A stretch of 64,000 nucleotides of DNA from Pusillimonas sp. DMV24BSW_D (lineage in GTDB: Bacteria > Pseudomonadota > Gammaproteobacteria > Burkholderiales > Burkholderiaceae_B): the NCBI RefSeq assembly GCF_011388195.1, contig NZ_CP049990.1, positions 496,001 to 560,000 on the forward strand. The letters run 5' to 3'. Positions 53,906-62,647 of the stretch are shown here, in pieces. Under the pieces are notes generated by a model that saw nothing but the letters and a program-made list of their open reading frames with translations, was not told the origin of the DNA and ran no database searches. Numbering within the stretch: the first letter of the stretch is position 1; every line of letters begins with the position of its first letter. The position numbers and the translations under genes are program-made.

Positions 53906-54559
53906 TTAACGCAAGCCGTCGTACTTGCTGATCTGGTCGGGTGTTAAGCCGCCCACGCGCTGATGAATTCGCCCACCGGTGGCCATCACCAGAACAAACA
54001 CAATTTCGTCGCGTGCCGGAGCACCGGGCACCCACACTTCCATGGCATCGAAATGGCCACGCACATAGCTGGCGGTAACATGGGTAAGGGGCACATCCAG
54101 ACGCGTACCGGGATCACCTACTTTCTTGGTCGATGGCACAATGGAAAGTGCGCGGCCCATTTCCAAACCTTTTTGCCCCGAACTCTGACCTTGTTTGTAC
54201 GAAGAACGGTCGCCCTTCCAGCCCAGTAATTCACGCATGGCGTAGCCACCGGGCACATGCCAAAGCGCACCATGCTCCAGTTCGCCGGCACTGCCCACAA
54301 TGGCGCCTTTACCGTAACTTTCGATATCGTCGGGCGTGACTTCCATGGCTTTCACCAGGCGCTCGGCCATTTCCAGGCCCACGGGATTCAAGGCTTCCAT
54401 CATGGGCACAATGTCGGGCTCATAGCGCCCGGCATAGGGGTTTTTAAGCACGGCCGCCACCGAACCCCGAATTAACGGCTTATCGGCCACCGGACCGAAT
54501 TCATGAAAAATCGTTTCAACCTGGGTTTGGATGTTCCGTACTTCGATAAGGTCTGACAT
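53906..54559 (-). CDS. DUF1185 'amino acid synthesis' family protein, long paralogue
   Basis: This 217-residue protein shares GAIVGSAGELEHGA, VPSTKKVGDPGTRLDVPLTH, SYVRGHFDAMEV and RVGGLTPDQISKYDGLR with the downstream paralogue. It has an extra segment around GWKGDRSSYKQGQSSGQ. Function is unknown; conserved His and Glu in the GELEH motif could be catalytic. It follows the UPF0280 gene by 35 bp. Confidence 0.8.
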   Translation of the reverse strand: MSDLIEVRNIQTQVETIFHEFGPVADKPLIRGSVAAVLKNPYAGRYEPDIVPMMEALNPVGLEMAERLVKAMEVTPDDIESYGKGAIVGSAGELEHGALWHVPGGYAMRELLGWKGDRSSYKQGQSSGQKGLEMGRALSIVPSTKKVGDPGTRLDVPLTHVTASYVRGHFDAMEVWVPGAPARDEIVFVLVMATGGRIHQRVGGLTPDQISKYDGLR

Positions 54560-54594
54560 GACGTTCCTTCCTGCTTTCCTGGAAATTTAAAGAA

Positions 54595-55584
54595 TCAGTT
54601 CAATGCGTTTTCAGTAATGTTTTGCGGCAAAATAAAGCGAGCCTGCCCTTGCAACACCATCACTGCACCTAAAATGGCGCCTTGTTCAAACATAGCGCGG
54701 GCGGCAGCTTCCCCGGCGTCAAGCGCCTGTTTAATCGCCTCAGGCGGCAATGGGCCTACGGCCACTGTGACGGGTAAATCACCTAAATCTGTGTCATCTT
54801 TTAAGGTGTTGGCCGGTGCGCGTTCAATGGCATCATGCGACACATTCACCTGGTTGGCAATGAGCGTAGCGGCCACGTCGGCCTGTGCCGCTTGCGGGGC
54901 AAATACCGTTACGCTGTCGGCAATACCCAGGCTTTGGCTGCGCCCACGCCAGCCGCTGGTGGCAATCCCGCCAATGCCCATTTCAGGGGTAATGGTGAAA
55001 CGACCGTCTACCGCCAAGCCGCCGCCTTCAACATGAATCGCTTCGGGGTTACTAAGCAAGCCCACGGTGTAGTGTCGGCCGGGCGCAAGATGCAAGGCGA
55101 TATCGCCACCGTTATTTACGTAAGCGCGTGGGAAGTCAGGGCGCACATCTGCCCCGGACATTGATGAGCCTGAACGAGATCCGTCGAATGCAGTTGTAGC
55201 CGATCGCCCTAACAAAGCATCTAGAACCTCATCGGCCACCGAACCCGCCACGGCCGCCATGGGGGTGACGAATTGCGCTCGATGGCGCCAACAGGCGGCA
55301 AACATGCGTTGGGCAACTGCCGAATGAAAAGATGCGCGTGGTTCTAATGTATTCGGAATAGGCCGGCGCAGGGCTTTCAACTCGATCACCAGTTCAGGCA
55401 ATATCTGTGCGAACCGTTCCCAGGCGCGCTCCAACCCGGCATTAACCGCGTCGGGGTCACCTTCAACCCCAATAATCAAATCAATCGGGCCATGCTGAAA
55501 ATGCATGCGCCCATCGGGCAATGTTGCGCACAACGCCCCCGAAGGGGCGCTGCGCGTGCGTTCCTGAAGCGCGTGCTGCGTCAT
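54595..55584 (-). CDS. UPF0280 family protein (ApbE-like fold)
   Basis: This 329-residue protein has AAVAGSVADEVLDAL, AYVNNGGDIALHL and GIATSGWRGRSQSLGIADSVTVFA, the pattern of the UPF0280 branch of the ApbE-like superfamily. ApbE proteins attach FMN to other proteins; UPF0280 members have no established reaction. The gene lies 18 bp after the hnr-like gene, so a role in flavin attachment or assembly of that reductase is a testable inference. The ribosome site is weak, suggesting translational coupling. Confidence 0.78.
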   Translation of the reverse strand: MTQHALQERTRSAPSGALCATLPDGRMHFQHGPIDLIIGVEGDPDAVNAGLERAWERFAQILPELVIELKALRRPIPNTLEPRASFHSAVAQRMFAACWRHRAQFVTPMAAVAGSVADEVLDALLGRSATTAFDGSRSGSSMSGADVRPDFPRAYVNNGGDIALHLAPGRHYTVGLLSNPEAIHVEGGGLAVDGRFTITPEMGIGGIATSGWRGRSQSLGIADSVTVFAPQAAQADVAATLIANQVNVSHDAIERAPANTLKDDTDLGDLPVTVAVGPLPPEAIKQALDAGEAAARAMFEQGAILGAVMVLQGQARFILPQNITENALN

Positions 55585-55602
55585 GCCCGGGCCACAAGCC
55601 GT

Positions 55603-57207
55603 TTAGGCCAGCATGGGTTTGTGGCCCAACGGCCAGGGGCTGTTTTCGTCGTGCCATTCAATAATGCGGTGGCGGTCTTTTTCCACAACATCTTGAATCG
55701 AACGCACTGCATCGGCATGGCCACCCAAGCGGGTGTAATCGTCAAGCTTCATGGAAAACTCGATCGGCGCCACAATAGCCGGTGTCGGCACATAACCAAA
55801 AGAGTTATCGGGCATGCGAAGCACATCGACCATCACGGTAATACCGCCACCCGGCCAAATATACGCAGGCGCCCCGCCACACGTTACATTCACCAATGAC
55901 GTTTTAATGGAGTTCGTCAGCCAAATGGGGTTTTCGGTGACTCCGGCACGCAAAGAGCCACCCGCACCCGCCAGGAACAACACGCTGGCCAGCGAGGGTT
56001 CGCAGTTTTCACCGATGCGCTCTACTGTTTTCTGCAGTGCATCGGGCATGGGCTTACGCTGCGGTTTCAGGTCTTCGTCAAGCTCGTAGTATTCAGCATG
56101 CTCGCCGGTGGTGGACGTAATCAGCATACGCAAGCCCGGCCAGGCCACGTCGGGGTTGAAACCCTCAATAATGGCGAGCGGGTCGGAAATGTCGGTACCG
56201 CCCCAACCATTACCGGGGTTGGCCACCTGGAAGTAACGACCCGGTGTCGATTTACGCCCTTTCATTTTGATGCCGGTAGGGGGAATATCCAAACAACGCC
56301 CGGCCTGGTGCTCGCTGAGCACCCCGGTAATGTGGTCGTCGACCACCACAACTTCGTCGGTATGGCCGAACCATTGTTTAGCAAAAATGCCGATCGCCGC
56401 TGAACCACAGCCCACCCGCATGCGCTTTTCTTCCACGCCGTCGACAATGGGGGCCTTGCCTGCCTGAACCACCAGTTGGGCGCCGCCGTCGATCGACAAC
56501 TCTACCGCTTCCTTATTACCCAACGCCATCATCATGTCGCAGGTCATGCGGCCTTCTTTCTTGCTGCCACCCGTTAAATGATGCACGCCACCCAATGACA
56601 ACATTTGCGAACCATATTCCGCGGTTGTAACGTGGCCGACAATTTCGCCTTTGAAACGAATATTCGATTGCTCTGGCCCCAGATAGCGGTCGGTATCGAT
56701 TTTGACCTTGAAACTGCAATAACTGAAGATACCTTCGGTGACCACAGTAACCATATCCACATCGTTCGCTTTCGAAGAAACAATAAACGGTGCAGGTTTG
56801 TAATCGGGGTAGGTGGTACCTGAACCAATGCCGCTGACGAACAAATCGTTCGGGTCGGAAACGGCATTCGCCTCAACATCGCGCGTGCGGGCATTCACCA
56901 GGCCCTCGGGGGCGTCGCCCGCAACGGGTTCGTGGCGCGTGGCCAGCCCCGTATCGTCAAGCCGGCGCATCAGGATGACGGGGTCGATACGAACCAGGTT
57001 GCCGTCTTCATTTCCCCAACGATCACAGGCACCCGTGCGGCCATCCGTAATTTGGCACAGCACCGGACAGGCGTTGCACTCTACCTTGTTTGAAGCCATT
57101 TTCTCGCTTCGCGGCTTGGATTTTTCCAATACCGTTGGCCCCGAGGTACTGGACGTGGTGTCGTCCAGGTTATCCATGCTGTGATCGATTTTTGTGTGTT
57201 CAGTCAT
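55603..57207 (-). CDS. 6-hydroxynicotinate-reductase-like iron-sulfur protein
   Basis: This 534-residue protein has a low-complexity N-terminal 40 residues, then CNACPVLCQI and GACDRWGN (Cys44, 47, 51, 61), a likely Fe-S site. The long C-terminal part contains GSGTTYPDYKPAPFIV, MRVGCGSAAIGIFAKQW and GGTDISDPLAI. This matches proteins annotated as 6-hydroxynicotinate reductase, which in E. barkeri reduces the pyridine ring to tetrahydro-6-oxonicotinate with ferredoxin. AAGGAG sits upstream of the ATG at 57207. It is the first gene of a six-gene operon with an enamidase-like hydrolase. The electron donor in this organism is unknown. Confidence 0.78.
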   Translation of the reverse strand: MTEHTKIDHSMDNLDDTTSSTSGPTVLEKSKPRSEKMASNKVECNACPVLCQITDGRTGACDRWGNEDGNLVRIDPVILMRRLDDTGLATRHEPVAGDAPEGLVNARTRDVEANAVSDPNDLFVSGIGSGTTYPDYKPAPFIVSSKANDVDMVTVVTEGIFSYCSFKVKIDTDRYLGPEQSNIRFKGEIVGHVTTAEYGSQMLSLGGVHHLTGGSKKEGRMTCDMMMALGNKEAVELSIDGGAQLVVQAGKAPIVDGVEEKRMRVGCGSAAIGIFAKQWFGHTDEVVVVDDHITGVLSEHQAGRCLDIPPTGIKMKGRKSTPGRYFQVANPGNGWGGTDISDPLAIIEGFNPDVAWPGLRMLITSTTGEHAEYYELDEDLKPQRKPMPDALQKTVERIGENCEPSLASVLFLAGAGGSLRAGVTENPIWLTNSIKTSLVNVTCGGAPAYIWPGGGITVMVDVLRMPDNSFGYVPTPAIVAPIEFSMKLDDYTRLGGHADAVRSIQDVVEKDRHRIIEWHDENSPWPLGHKPMLA

Positions 57208-57262
57208 TTCTGACAACTCCTTGTGCTGTGTGCACGCCACCCACTTACCACGTGTTAGTTAC

Positions 57263-57283
57263 ATTTATATTTTATAAACACTA
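57263..57283. promoter_or_regulatory. AT-rich dyad with CACTA half-site, hnr-like operon
   Basis: TTTATA-TTT-TATAAA (57264-57278) followed by CACTA (57279-57283) lies directly downstream of the hnr-like -10 box. ATTTAT and CACTA also occur in the TetR operator candidate at 48124-48149, at two-base-different spacing. A shared or related regulator is possible. Confidence 0.35.
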
Positions 57284-57289
57284 TATTTG

Positions 57290-57318
57290 ATAATAGCTTA
57301 AAAGATTTTTGACGACAA
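57290..57318 (-). promoter_or_regulatory. Promoter of the hnr-like operon
   Basis: On the minus strand TTGTCG (57318-57313), a 17-nt spacer and TATTAT (57295-57290) form a good sigma-70-type promoter, giving a leader of about 75 nt before the hnr-like start. Confidence 0.5.
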
Positions 57319-57356
57319 TAATTGTAGTGTATACGTGCAAATTTCTTTCGCTGATC

Positions 57357-58034
57357 CTACCGCCATAAATGCGGCACATCGTCGACCATCAGCACATCAC
57401 CAAACAAAGTTTGTACGTTATTCAGAGTGGCGTTGTGCTCTTCATCCGTTAACGTCGCGTTGGCATCCGCCAGAAACACCACCTGGTAATTCATTTGTTG
57501 TGCATCACGTGCAGTACTTTCCGAGCAGCAGTTGCTCATGGTGCCGGAAATAATCACAGTCTCAATACCGCGCTCTTTCAATATTCGATCCAACTCACTT
57601 GTACCGGGCGTAAAACCACTGAAGCGCGTTTTGTTTACGATCAGATCATCGTCTTGCACCTCAAGCTTGGGCCATAACTGATGACCATGCGCGCCCTCCC
57701 AAAAAGCTTCGGCAGATGCCCGTTTGGATTCCGGCGACGCAATCACGTTGTACCAAACCGTCCACGGGGTCGCTTCGGTTTCATCGTAGGTAAAACGCAA
57801 GAACACATTCACGCCACCTGCGCGGCGCATCTCGGCGCTGACCTTATTAATGTTGGGTACAATCTCGCGCGCCAACGGAATTTCCACAGCGCCGCCCGGC
57901 TCAACGAAGCCGTTCTGCATATCGATAATAAGGTGGGCGGTTTTACGAGGGTCAATTCGATGAAAGGCCTGAACACGGCCACGATGGCCGCGGCTACGCT
58001 CAACCAAATCGGGGTTCAATTGAATCTTATGCAT
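57357..58034 (-). CDS. Isochorismatase-fold cysteine hydrolase (first copy)
   Basis: This 225-residue cysteine hydrolase has the triad Asp38 (LIIDMQNGF), Lys135 (IVNKTRFSGF) and Cys170 (MSNCCSEST). Relatives hydrolyse N-carbamoyl compounds, maleamate, biuret or ureidoacrylate. It overlaps the LivM-like gene by eight bases and ends the transporter operon, so it may process the imported amide. Its sequence differs clearly from the second copy at 62648. Confidence 0.85.
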   Translation of the reverse strand: MHKIQLNPDLVERSRGHRGRVQAFHRIDPRKTAHLIIDMQNGFVEPGGAVEIPLAREIVPNINKVSAEMRRAGGVNVFLRFTYDETEATPWTVWYNVIASPESKRASAEAFWEGAHGHQLWPKLEVQDDDLIVNKTRFSGFTPGTSELDRILKERGIETVIISGTMSNCCSESTARDAQQMNYQVVFLADANATLTDEEHNATLNNVQTLFGDVLMVDDVPHLWR

Positions 58035-59049
58035 TAGCTTTCCTTGTTATTGAACGGTCGCCACCACGCAACGGGTTGCGCCACTTACGCGGCAACGGCA
58101 GCTTGAATACACGCCCGAAAATACCTTCAGGCATCACGACGACCGTAATAATGAACAGCACACCCAGCGTGAGCAGCCAGTACGCGCCTAACGCGCTCGA
58201 CAAAAGGCTTTCCACCCAGCGCACCAGAATCACACCCAGAAAAGCAGCCATCAGCACGCCCCGACCACCCACGGCCACCCAAATCAGCACCTCCGTAGAC
58301 AACGCCATCCCAATAACGGCAGGCGACACAAAACCAAACTGCGCAGTGAACAAGGCCCCTGCGTAACCCGCCATCGCACCCGAGAACGTAAAGGCCAGTA
58401 CTTTGAAGTCGGTTGTTTTGTAGCCAAACGAAGCCGTTCGCACTTCGTTGTTGCGGATACCCGCCAGCACCGCCCCTAACGGCGAGCGCTGAACAAACAA
58501 AGCTACCAAGTAAATCAGCAAGGCGGAAATGAGCACCACATAGAACATCTCGTTAGTGGTCATCATGTCGCCATCGCGCCATCCCGCAAACAAGGGTGGC
58601 ACACCCAGCAAACCGTCAAACCCGCCAATGAACTCAATGCGTTGGGCCACAATCTCAACCACCACGGCGGCGCACAAGGTCACAATAGCAAAGAACGCTC
58701 CCGACAAACCCCGACCCACAAACAGCAATTTGCCGAGAATATAGGCTGCTATGGCCGGCCCTACGGTTGCCAGCAACAGGCCCATAATTTGCGAACCGCC
58801 AAACCACGTAAATTTCTCCAATGTGGTTAAAGCCATAAGATACGCACCCAGGCCAAAGAAGATAGCCTGGCCGAAACACAAAATACCCACCTGCCCCCAG
58901 ATAAAAGCCAGGCTCATGGCCAAAATGCCGTAGGTAAGATATTGGCCGAACTGACTCACCGTCCATTCGTCCAGCGCCAACGGCGCCAAGAACAGCAGCA
59001 CCCAAACCAGCACAGTTAAATTAACGCCTAAAAATCCTTGCTTATTCAT
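58027..59049 (-). CDS. ABC transporter permease (LivM/UrtC-like)
   Basis: This 340-residue permease has nine or ten hydrophobic segments, AMSLAFIWGQVGILCFGQAIFF and the coupling loop AGIRNNEVRTASFGYKT. The FGQAIFFGLGAY motif is closer to urea/amide (UrtC-type) permeases than to LivM. The start at 59049 is one base after the LivH-like stop. Confidence 0.88.
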   Translation of the reverse strand: MNKQGFLGVNLTVLVWVLLFLAPLALDEWTVSQFGQYLTYGILAMSLAFIWGQVGILCFGQAIFFGLGAYLMALTTLEKFTWFGGSQIMGLLLATVGPAIAAYILGKLLFVGRGLSGAFFAIVTLCAAVVVEIVAQRIEFIGGFDGLLGVPPLFAGWRDGDMMTTNEMFYVVLISALLIYLVALFVQRSPLGAVLAGIRNNEVRTASFGYKTTDFKVLAFTFSGAMAGYAGALFTAQFGFVSPAVIGMALSTEVLIWVAVGGRGVLMAAFLGVILVRWVESLLSSALGAYWLLTLGVLFIITVVVMPEGIFGRVFKLPLPRKWRNPLRGGDRSITRKANA

Positions 59050-59050
59050 A

Positions 59051-59905
59051 TCAACGCTTCCGGGTAATGAGGCCTTCCGGGAAAAGGCGAATGAGGACAA
59101 TAGCCAGAATGAACACGGCCACCTGCGCCGCCACTTGGGTATCAATAGAGGCAATCACCGTATTGGTGGAGCCAATTAGGCCTACACCCAAAACGACCCC
59201 CATAAGATGTGCCACCCCACCCACCATAATGGCCAGGAACGCCGGGATCAGAAAGCCGCCGCCCATTTGCGGATCAACACTCATGATGGGAGCCATAACC
59301 GCACCCGCAAAACCAGCCAGCGCAGCGCCAAAGGCGAACGTCCAGCGGTCCATACTGCGCGTATTCAAACCCAGCGAGGCCGCCATAGGACGATTGGCAA
59401 TCACACCTCGCACCGCCAGGCCCAAGTGTGTGCGGTAAAACACGATGAACACCGCCAAGGTCACCAGCAAGGCCATGCCCATAATGAATAAGCGCATCGA
59501 CGGATACACCACACCCAAAATATTCACAGGCTCGGGAATGGGGTTCACAATACTTTGTGACGTGGGCCCAAAACCAATCACAATGGCTTGTTTAATGACA
59601 ATCGACAAACCCCACGTGGCCAAAATGGTATCGATAAAGCGGTGATAAACATGTCGGATCACAAGCTGCTCAATCACTATGCCGATGACCGCCAGGAAAA
59701 GCGGTGCCAGAATAAGTGACAGCCAATAAGGCATCTCCATCGCCTGAACGGCCAACACGGTGTAAGCACCCAACAGAAAAAATTCACCGTGCGCCATATT
59801 AATGACATTCATCAGGCCAAAAATCACCACCAGCCCTAACGCCACCAACAGCAGGCTTAGGGAATAGCTCAGGGTGTCCAGGCCCAGTTCAATTGCAAAT
59901 TCCAT
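59051..59905 (-). CDS. ABC transporter permease (LivH/UrtB-like)
   Basis: This 284-residue permease has LMNVINMAHGEFFLLGAYT near the N-terminus, as in UrtB-type proteins, and the coupling loop RGVIANRPMAASLGLNT. It is 18 bp downstream of the LivF-like ATPase gene. Confidence 0.88.
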   Translation of the reverse strand: MEFAIELGLDTLSYSLSLLLVALGLVVIFGLMNVINMAHGEFFLLGAYTVLAVQAMEMPYWLSLILAPLFLAVIGIVIEQLVIRHVYHRFIDTILATWGLSIVIKQAIVIGFGPTSQSIVNPIPEPVNILGVVYPSMRLFIMGMALLVTLAVFIVFYRTHLGLAVRGVIANRPMAASLGLNTRSMDRWTFAFGAALAGFAGAVMAPIMSVDPQMGGGFLIPAFLAIMVGGVAHLMGVVLGVGLIGSTNTVIASIDTQVAAQVAVFILAIVLIRLFPEGLITRKR

Positions 59906-59923
59906 TTATTGCTCCATAGAAAC

Positions 59924-60631
59924 CTAGACCGCCAAGTACTTGTGAATGGGCGCCGGATCATCCCTCAACGCCTGTACTTCGTCTGTTTCATAAACCACCT
60001 GACCGTTTTCCATGAACAGGCAACGCTGCGCCATGCCCAGTACCAGCTCCATATTTTGCTCAACCAACAAAATGGTGAGGCCTTGCTCTTTGGCAATGTC
60101 ACTTAATACCCGGCCGATATCCTGCACAATCGAAGGCTGAATCCCTTCCGACGGCTCATCAAGAAGCAACAGCTTGGGCTTGGCAATTAAGGCCCGCACA
60201 ATGGCCAACTGTTGTTGTTGCCCACCGGAAAAACTACCCGCGCGCTGAGTACGGCGCTCACGCAAAATGGGGAACAGGTCAAAGGCCCAGTCGGGAATCT
60301 CCTTCGACTTACCTGGGTGCCCCAGCAAACCCATGCGCAAATTTTCTTCCACGGTGAAATCGGAAAAAATATCGCGCCCCTGAGGTACGTAACCCATTCC
60401 CATGCGCGCAATTTCATAAGGTTTTTTACCAGCCAGTTCCTGACCATCGAACAACATGGAACCTTGGGAAATGCCTACGTGGCCCATTAACGCTTTCAGA
60501 AATGTGGTTTTGCCCATGCCGTTACGGCCTAACAGCGCCACCACCTCGCCCTTTTTGATCTCAATGGAGAACCCATCGAGCACCCGACTGCCGGCCAAAT
60601 AGCCCGCAATCACGTTTTCAACCTTCAACAT
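59924..60631 (-). CDS. ABC transporter ATPase (LivF/UrtE-like)
   Basis: This 235-residue ATPase has GRNGMGKTT, FSGGQQQQ and LLLDEPSEGIQPSI, the last typical of the UrtE branch. It starts at a TAATG junction with the LivG-like gene. Confidence 0.9.
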   Translation of the reverse strand: MLKVENVIAGYLAGSRVLDGFSIEIKKGEVVALLGRNGMGKTTFLKALMGHVGISQGSMLFDGQELAGKKPYEIARMGMGYVPQGRDIFSDFTVEENLRMGLLGHPGKSKEIPDWAFDLFPILRERRTQRAGSFSGGQQQQLAIVRALIAKPKLLLLDEPSEGIQPSIVQDIGRVLSDIAKEQGLTILLVEQNMELVLGMAQRCLFMENGQVVYETDEVQALRDDPAPIHKYLAV

Positions 60632-61365
60632 TACGCACTACCTCCCAGGTACGCCGCCACGACTTCGGGATCATTCTGAATATCGTCCAACGACCCTTCG
60701 CGCACAATACGACCGCGCAGCATTACCACCAAACGGCAATCCAACGCACGTACGAAGCTCATGTCGTGCTCAATCACCAACACGGTTTTCCCGTACTCGG
60801 TTTGCAAGCGACGCACCAATTCCGCTGTCTTCTGCGTTTCGGGAACGGACATCCCTGCCGTGGGTTCGTCGAGCATAATGAGGTCGGCGTCGTAAGCCAG
60901 CAACATGGCAATTTCCAACCACTGCTTTTCGCCGTGCGCCAAGGTTTCCACTTTATCGGTGGCTTTATCGGTTAGGCCGCACAGATCAAGCAGTTCGGCC
61001 AATCGTTCGGTGGGGCTGGAAAACAAGGTTGACATCACCCCCGCTTTGCCACCCTGACCAGCCAACGGAATCATCAGGTTTTCCACGACACTGAGTTCAG
61101 GATAAACGCCCGGAATCTGAAATTTGCGTGAAATACCACGGCGCGCCACCAAATACGCCGGCATGCCGGTCACCTCGGTGCCATTCAAAAATACCTGCCC
61201 TTCTTCAGGGCGCAGGTTCCCGGTAATAATATTGAACAGCGTCGTTTTGCCACAACCGTTCGGCCCAATAATGCAAGTAACGGTACCCGGCTGCACGGCC
61301 AACGAGAGGCCATGCAGCACGGTGATACCGCCAAAGCGTTTCACCACAGATTTAACTTCCAGCAT
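60631..61365 (-). CDS. ABC transporter ATPase (LivG/UrtD-like)
   Basis: This 244-residue ATPase has GPNGCGKTT, the signature LAHGEKQWLEI and MLDEPTAGM, all matching the UrtD branch of urea/amide importers. It lies 33 bp after the binding-protein gene. Confidence 0.9.
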   Translation of the reverse strand: MLEVKSVVKRFGGITVLHGLSLAVQPGTVTCIIGPNGCGKTTLFNIITGNLRPEEGQVFLNGTEVTGMPAYLVARRGISRKFQIPGVYPELSVVENLMIPLAGQGGKAGVMSTLFSSPTERLAELLDLCGLTDKATDKVETLAHGEKQWLEIAMLLAYDADLIMLDEPTAGMSVPETQKTAELVRRLQTEYGKTVLVIEHDMSFVRALDCRLVVMLRGRIVREGSLDDIQNDPEVVAAYLGGSA

Positions 61366-61398
61366 GCCGCCCCCTCGTTACCCGACAACACATCACTT

Positions 61399-62607
61399 TC
61401 AGGCTGCGCATTGCTGTGAAGCTTTAATCAGCCCCATATCTTCCAGGACCTGCATCTTGCCACCCTGTGCCTGTGCAATAAGGATGTTCAAGTCAGCATG
61501 ACGATCACTTTCGCGCAGGGTGACTTTGCCATTGCCTGACATCAAGGTCTGCCCTACGATGGCATCGGTGATGGCTTCCTTGTCGGCCGAATTCGCTTTC
61601 TTGATCGCCTCAATGTAAAACTGGGTCATGGTGTAGTGCGCATCCACCGTGTTACTCACGATGGCGTCTTCACCGAAACGATCACGCACTTTCCTAACCA
61701 AGGCTTTTGCTTCCGGCTTGTCGAGTGCTTCAGTAAAGTTGCATACGGTGTAAATACCTTCGGACTCATTCGGCGTTAGACCGGCCAAATAGTTTTCACT
61801 GAAACCGAAGAAAGCCACTTTCACCTTGTCTTGCAGGCCCGCGGCGGCGAACTGCTTAATAAAAGTCACCGCGTCGGCGCCGACAATCGACATCACAACC
61901 ACATCGGCACCCGAAGACTCTATTTTGCGCAAAGTGCTGGTGTAATCTTTGACACCCCAGGGAGTGTATTCCTCCGCCACCACTTTCGACCCCTTCTCAG
62001 CGGCCACTTTGCCAATGGCTTCATTAATTTTGCGTGGCCATACGTAGTCGCTGCCAATCAGGAACATATTCTTGCCCACGTTCTCGGCCAGGTACGGAAT
62101 GAAAGTGCTTACCCATTGATCAGGCACTGAACTGTACAGCGTGACGTAGCGGCTACATGTGCCTCCTTCGTAATCGGTGGCATAAAGCAAGGGCGTTTTG
62201 TAGCGTTCTACCAGTGGTTGAATAGCATCCCGTTCGGCGCTTGTCACGGGCCCGATAATGGCATTCACGCGATAACGGCGAATCAACTCATTGGTCCGTT
62301 CAACAGCGGTTTTAGGGTCGGTTTTGGTGTCGGCGCGAATCATTTCAAACGTGCGTCCACCCAGAATGCCACCCGACTCGTTCACTTCCTCGAGCGCCAG
62401 GCGCGTTGCCTGACCTCCCTGCGCTCCCAATGCTTCCAGGCCACCCGAAAACGGCTGCAAAATGCCAACTTTAATGGTCTCTTCGGCACGGGATAATGTC
62501 GGCAAGCCAACCAAGCCTGCGCCCATTAAACCGGCCGAGGCCAACATCATGGAACGCCGGCGAGGGCTAACAAGGGAAGAACGGGTAAGGGTGTGTTTGT
62601 TACTCAT
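61399..62607 (-). CDS. ABC transporter substrate-binding protein (UrtA/FmdD/AmiC-like)
   Basis: This 402-residue type I binding protein has a twin-arginine-like leader (SPRRRSMMLASAGLMGAGL) and a mature start TIKVGILQPFSGGLEALG. LLYATDYEGGTCSRYVTLYS and IGSDYVWPRKINE are hallmarks of the urea/short-chain-amide group. AAGGAG before the ATG at 62607 fixes the start. With both flanking cysteine hydrolases it suggests uptake of an amide, urea derivative or heterocyclic amide. Confidence 0.88.
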   Translation of the reverse strand: MSNKHTLTRSSLVSPRRRSMMLASAGLMGAGLVGLPTLSRAEETIKVGILQPFSGGLEALGAQGGQATRLALEEVNESGGILGGRTFEMIRADTKTDPKTAVERTNELIRRYRVNAIIGPVTSAERDAIQPLVERYKTPLLYATDYEGGTCSRYVTLYSSVPDQWVSTFIPYLAENVGKNMFLIGSDYVWPRKINEAIGKVAAEKGSKVVAEEYTPWGVKDYTSTLRKIESSGADVVVMSIVGADAVTFIKQFAAAGLQDKVKVAFFGFSENYLAGLTPNESEGIYTVCNFTEALDKPEAKALVRKVRDRFGEDAIVSNTVDAHYTMTQFYIEAIKKANSADKEAITDAIVGQTLMSGNGKVTLRESDRHADLNILIAQAQGGKMQVLEDMGLIKASQQCAA

Positions 62608-62647
62608 GTGTTGCTCCTTCACTTTTGTAGATCGCGCCTGAGCGCAT

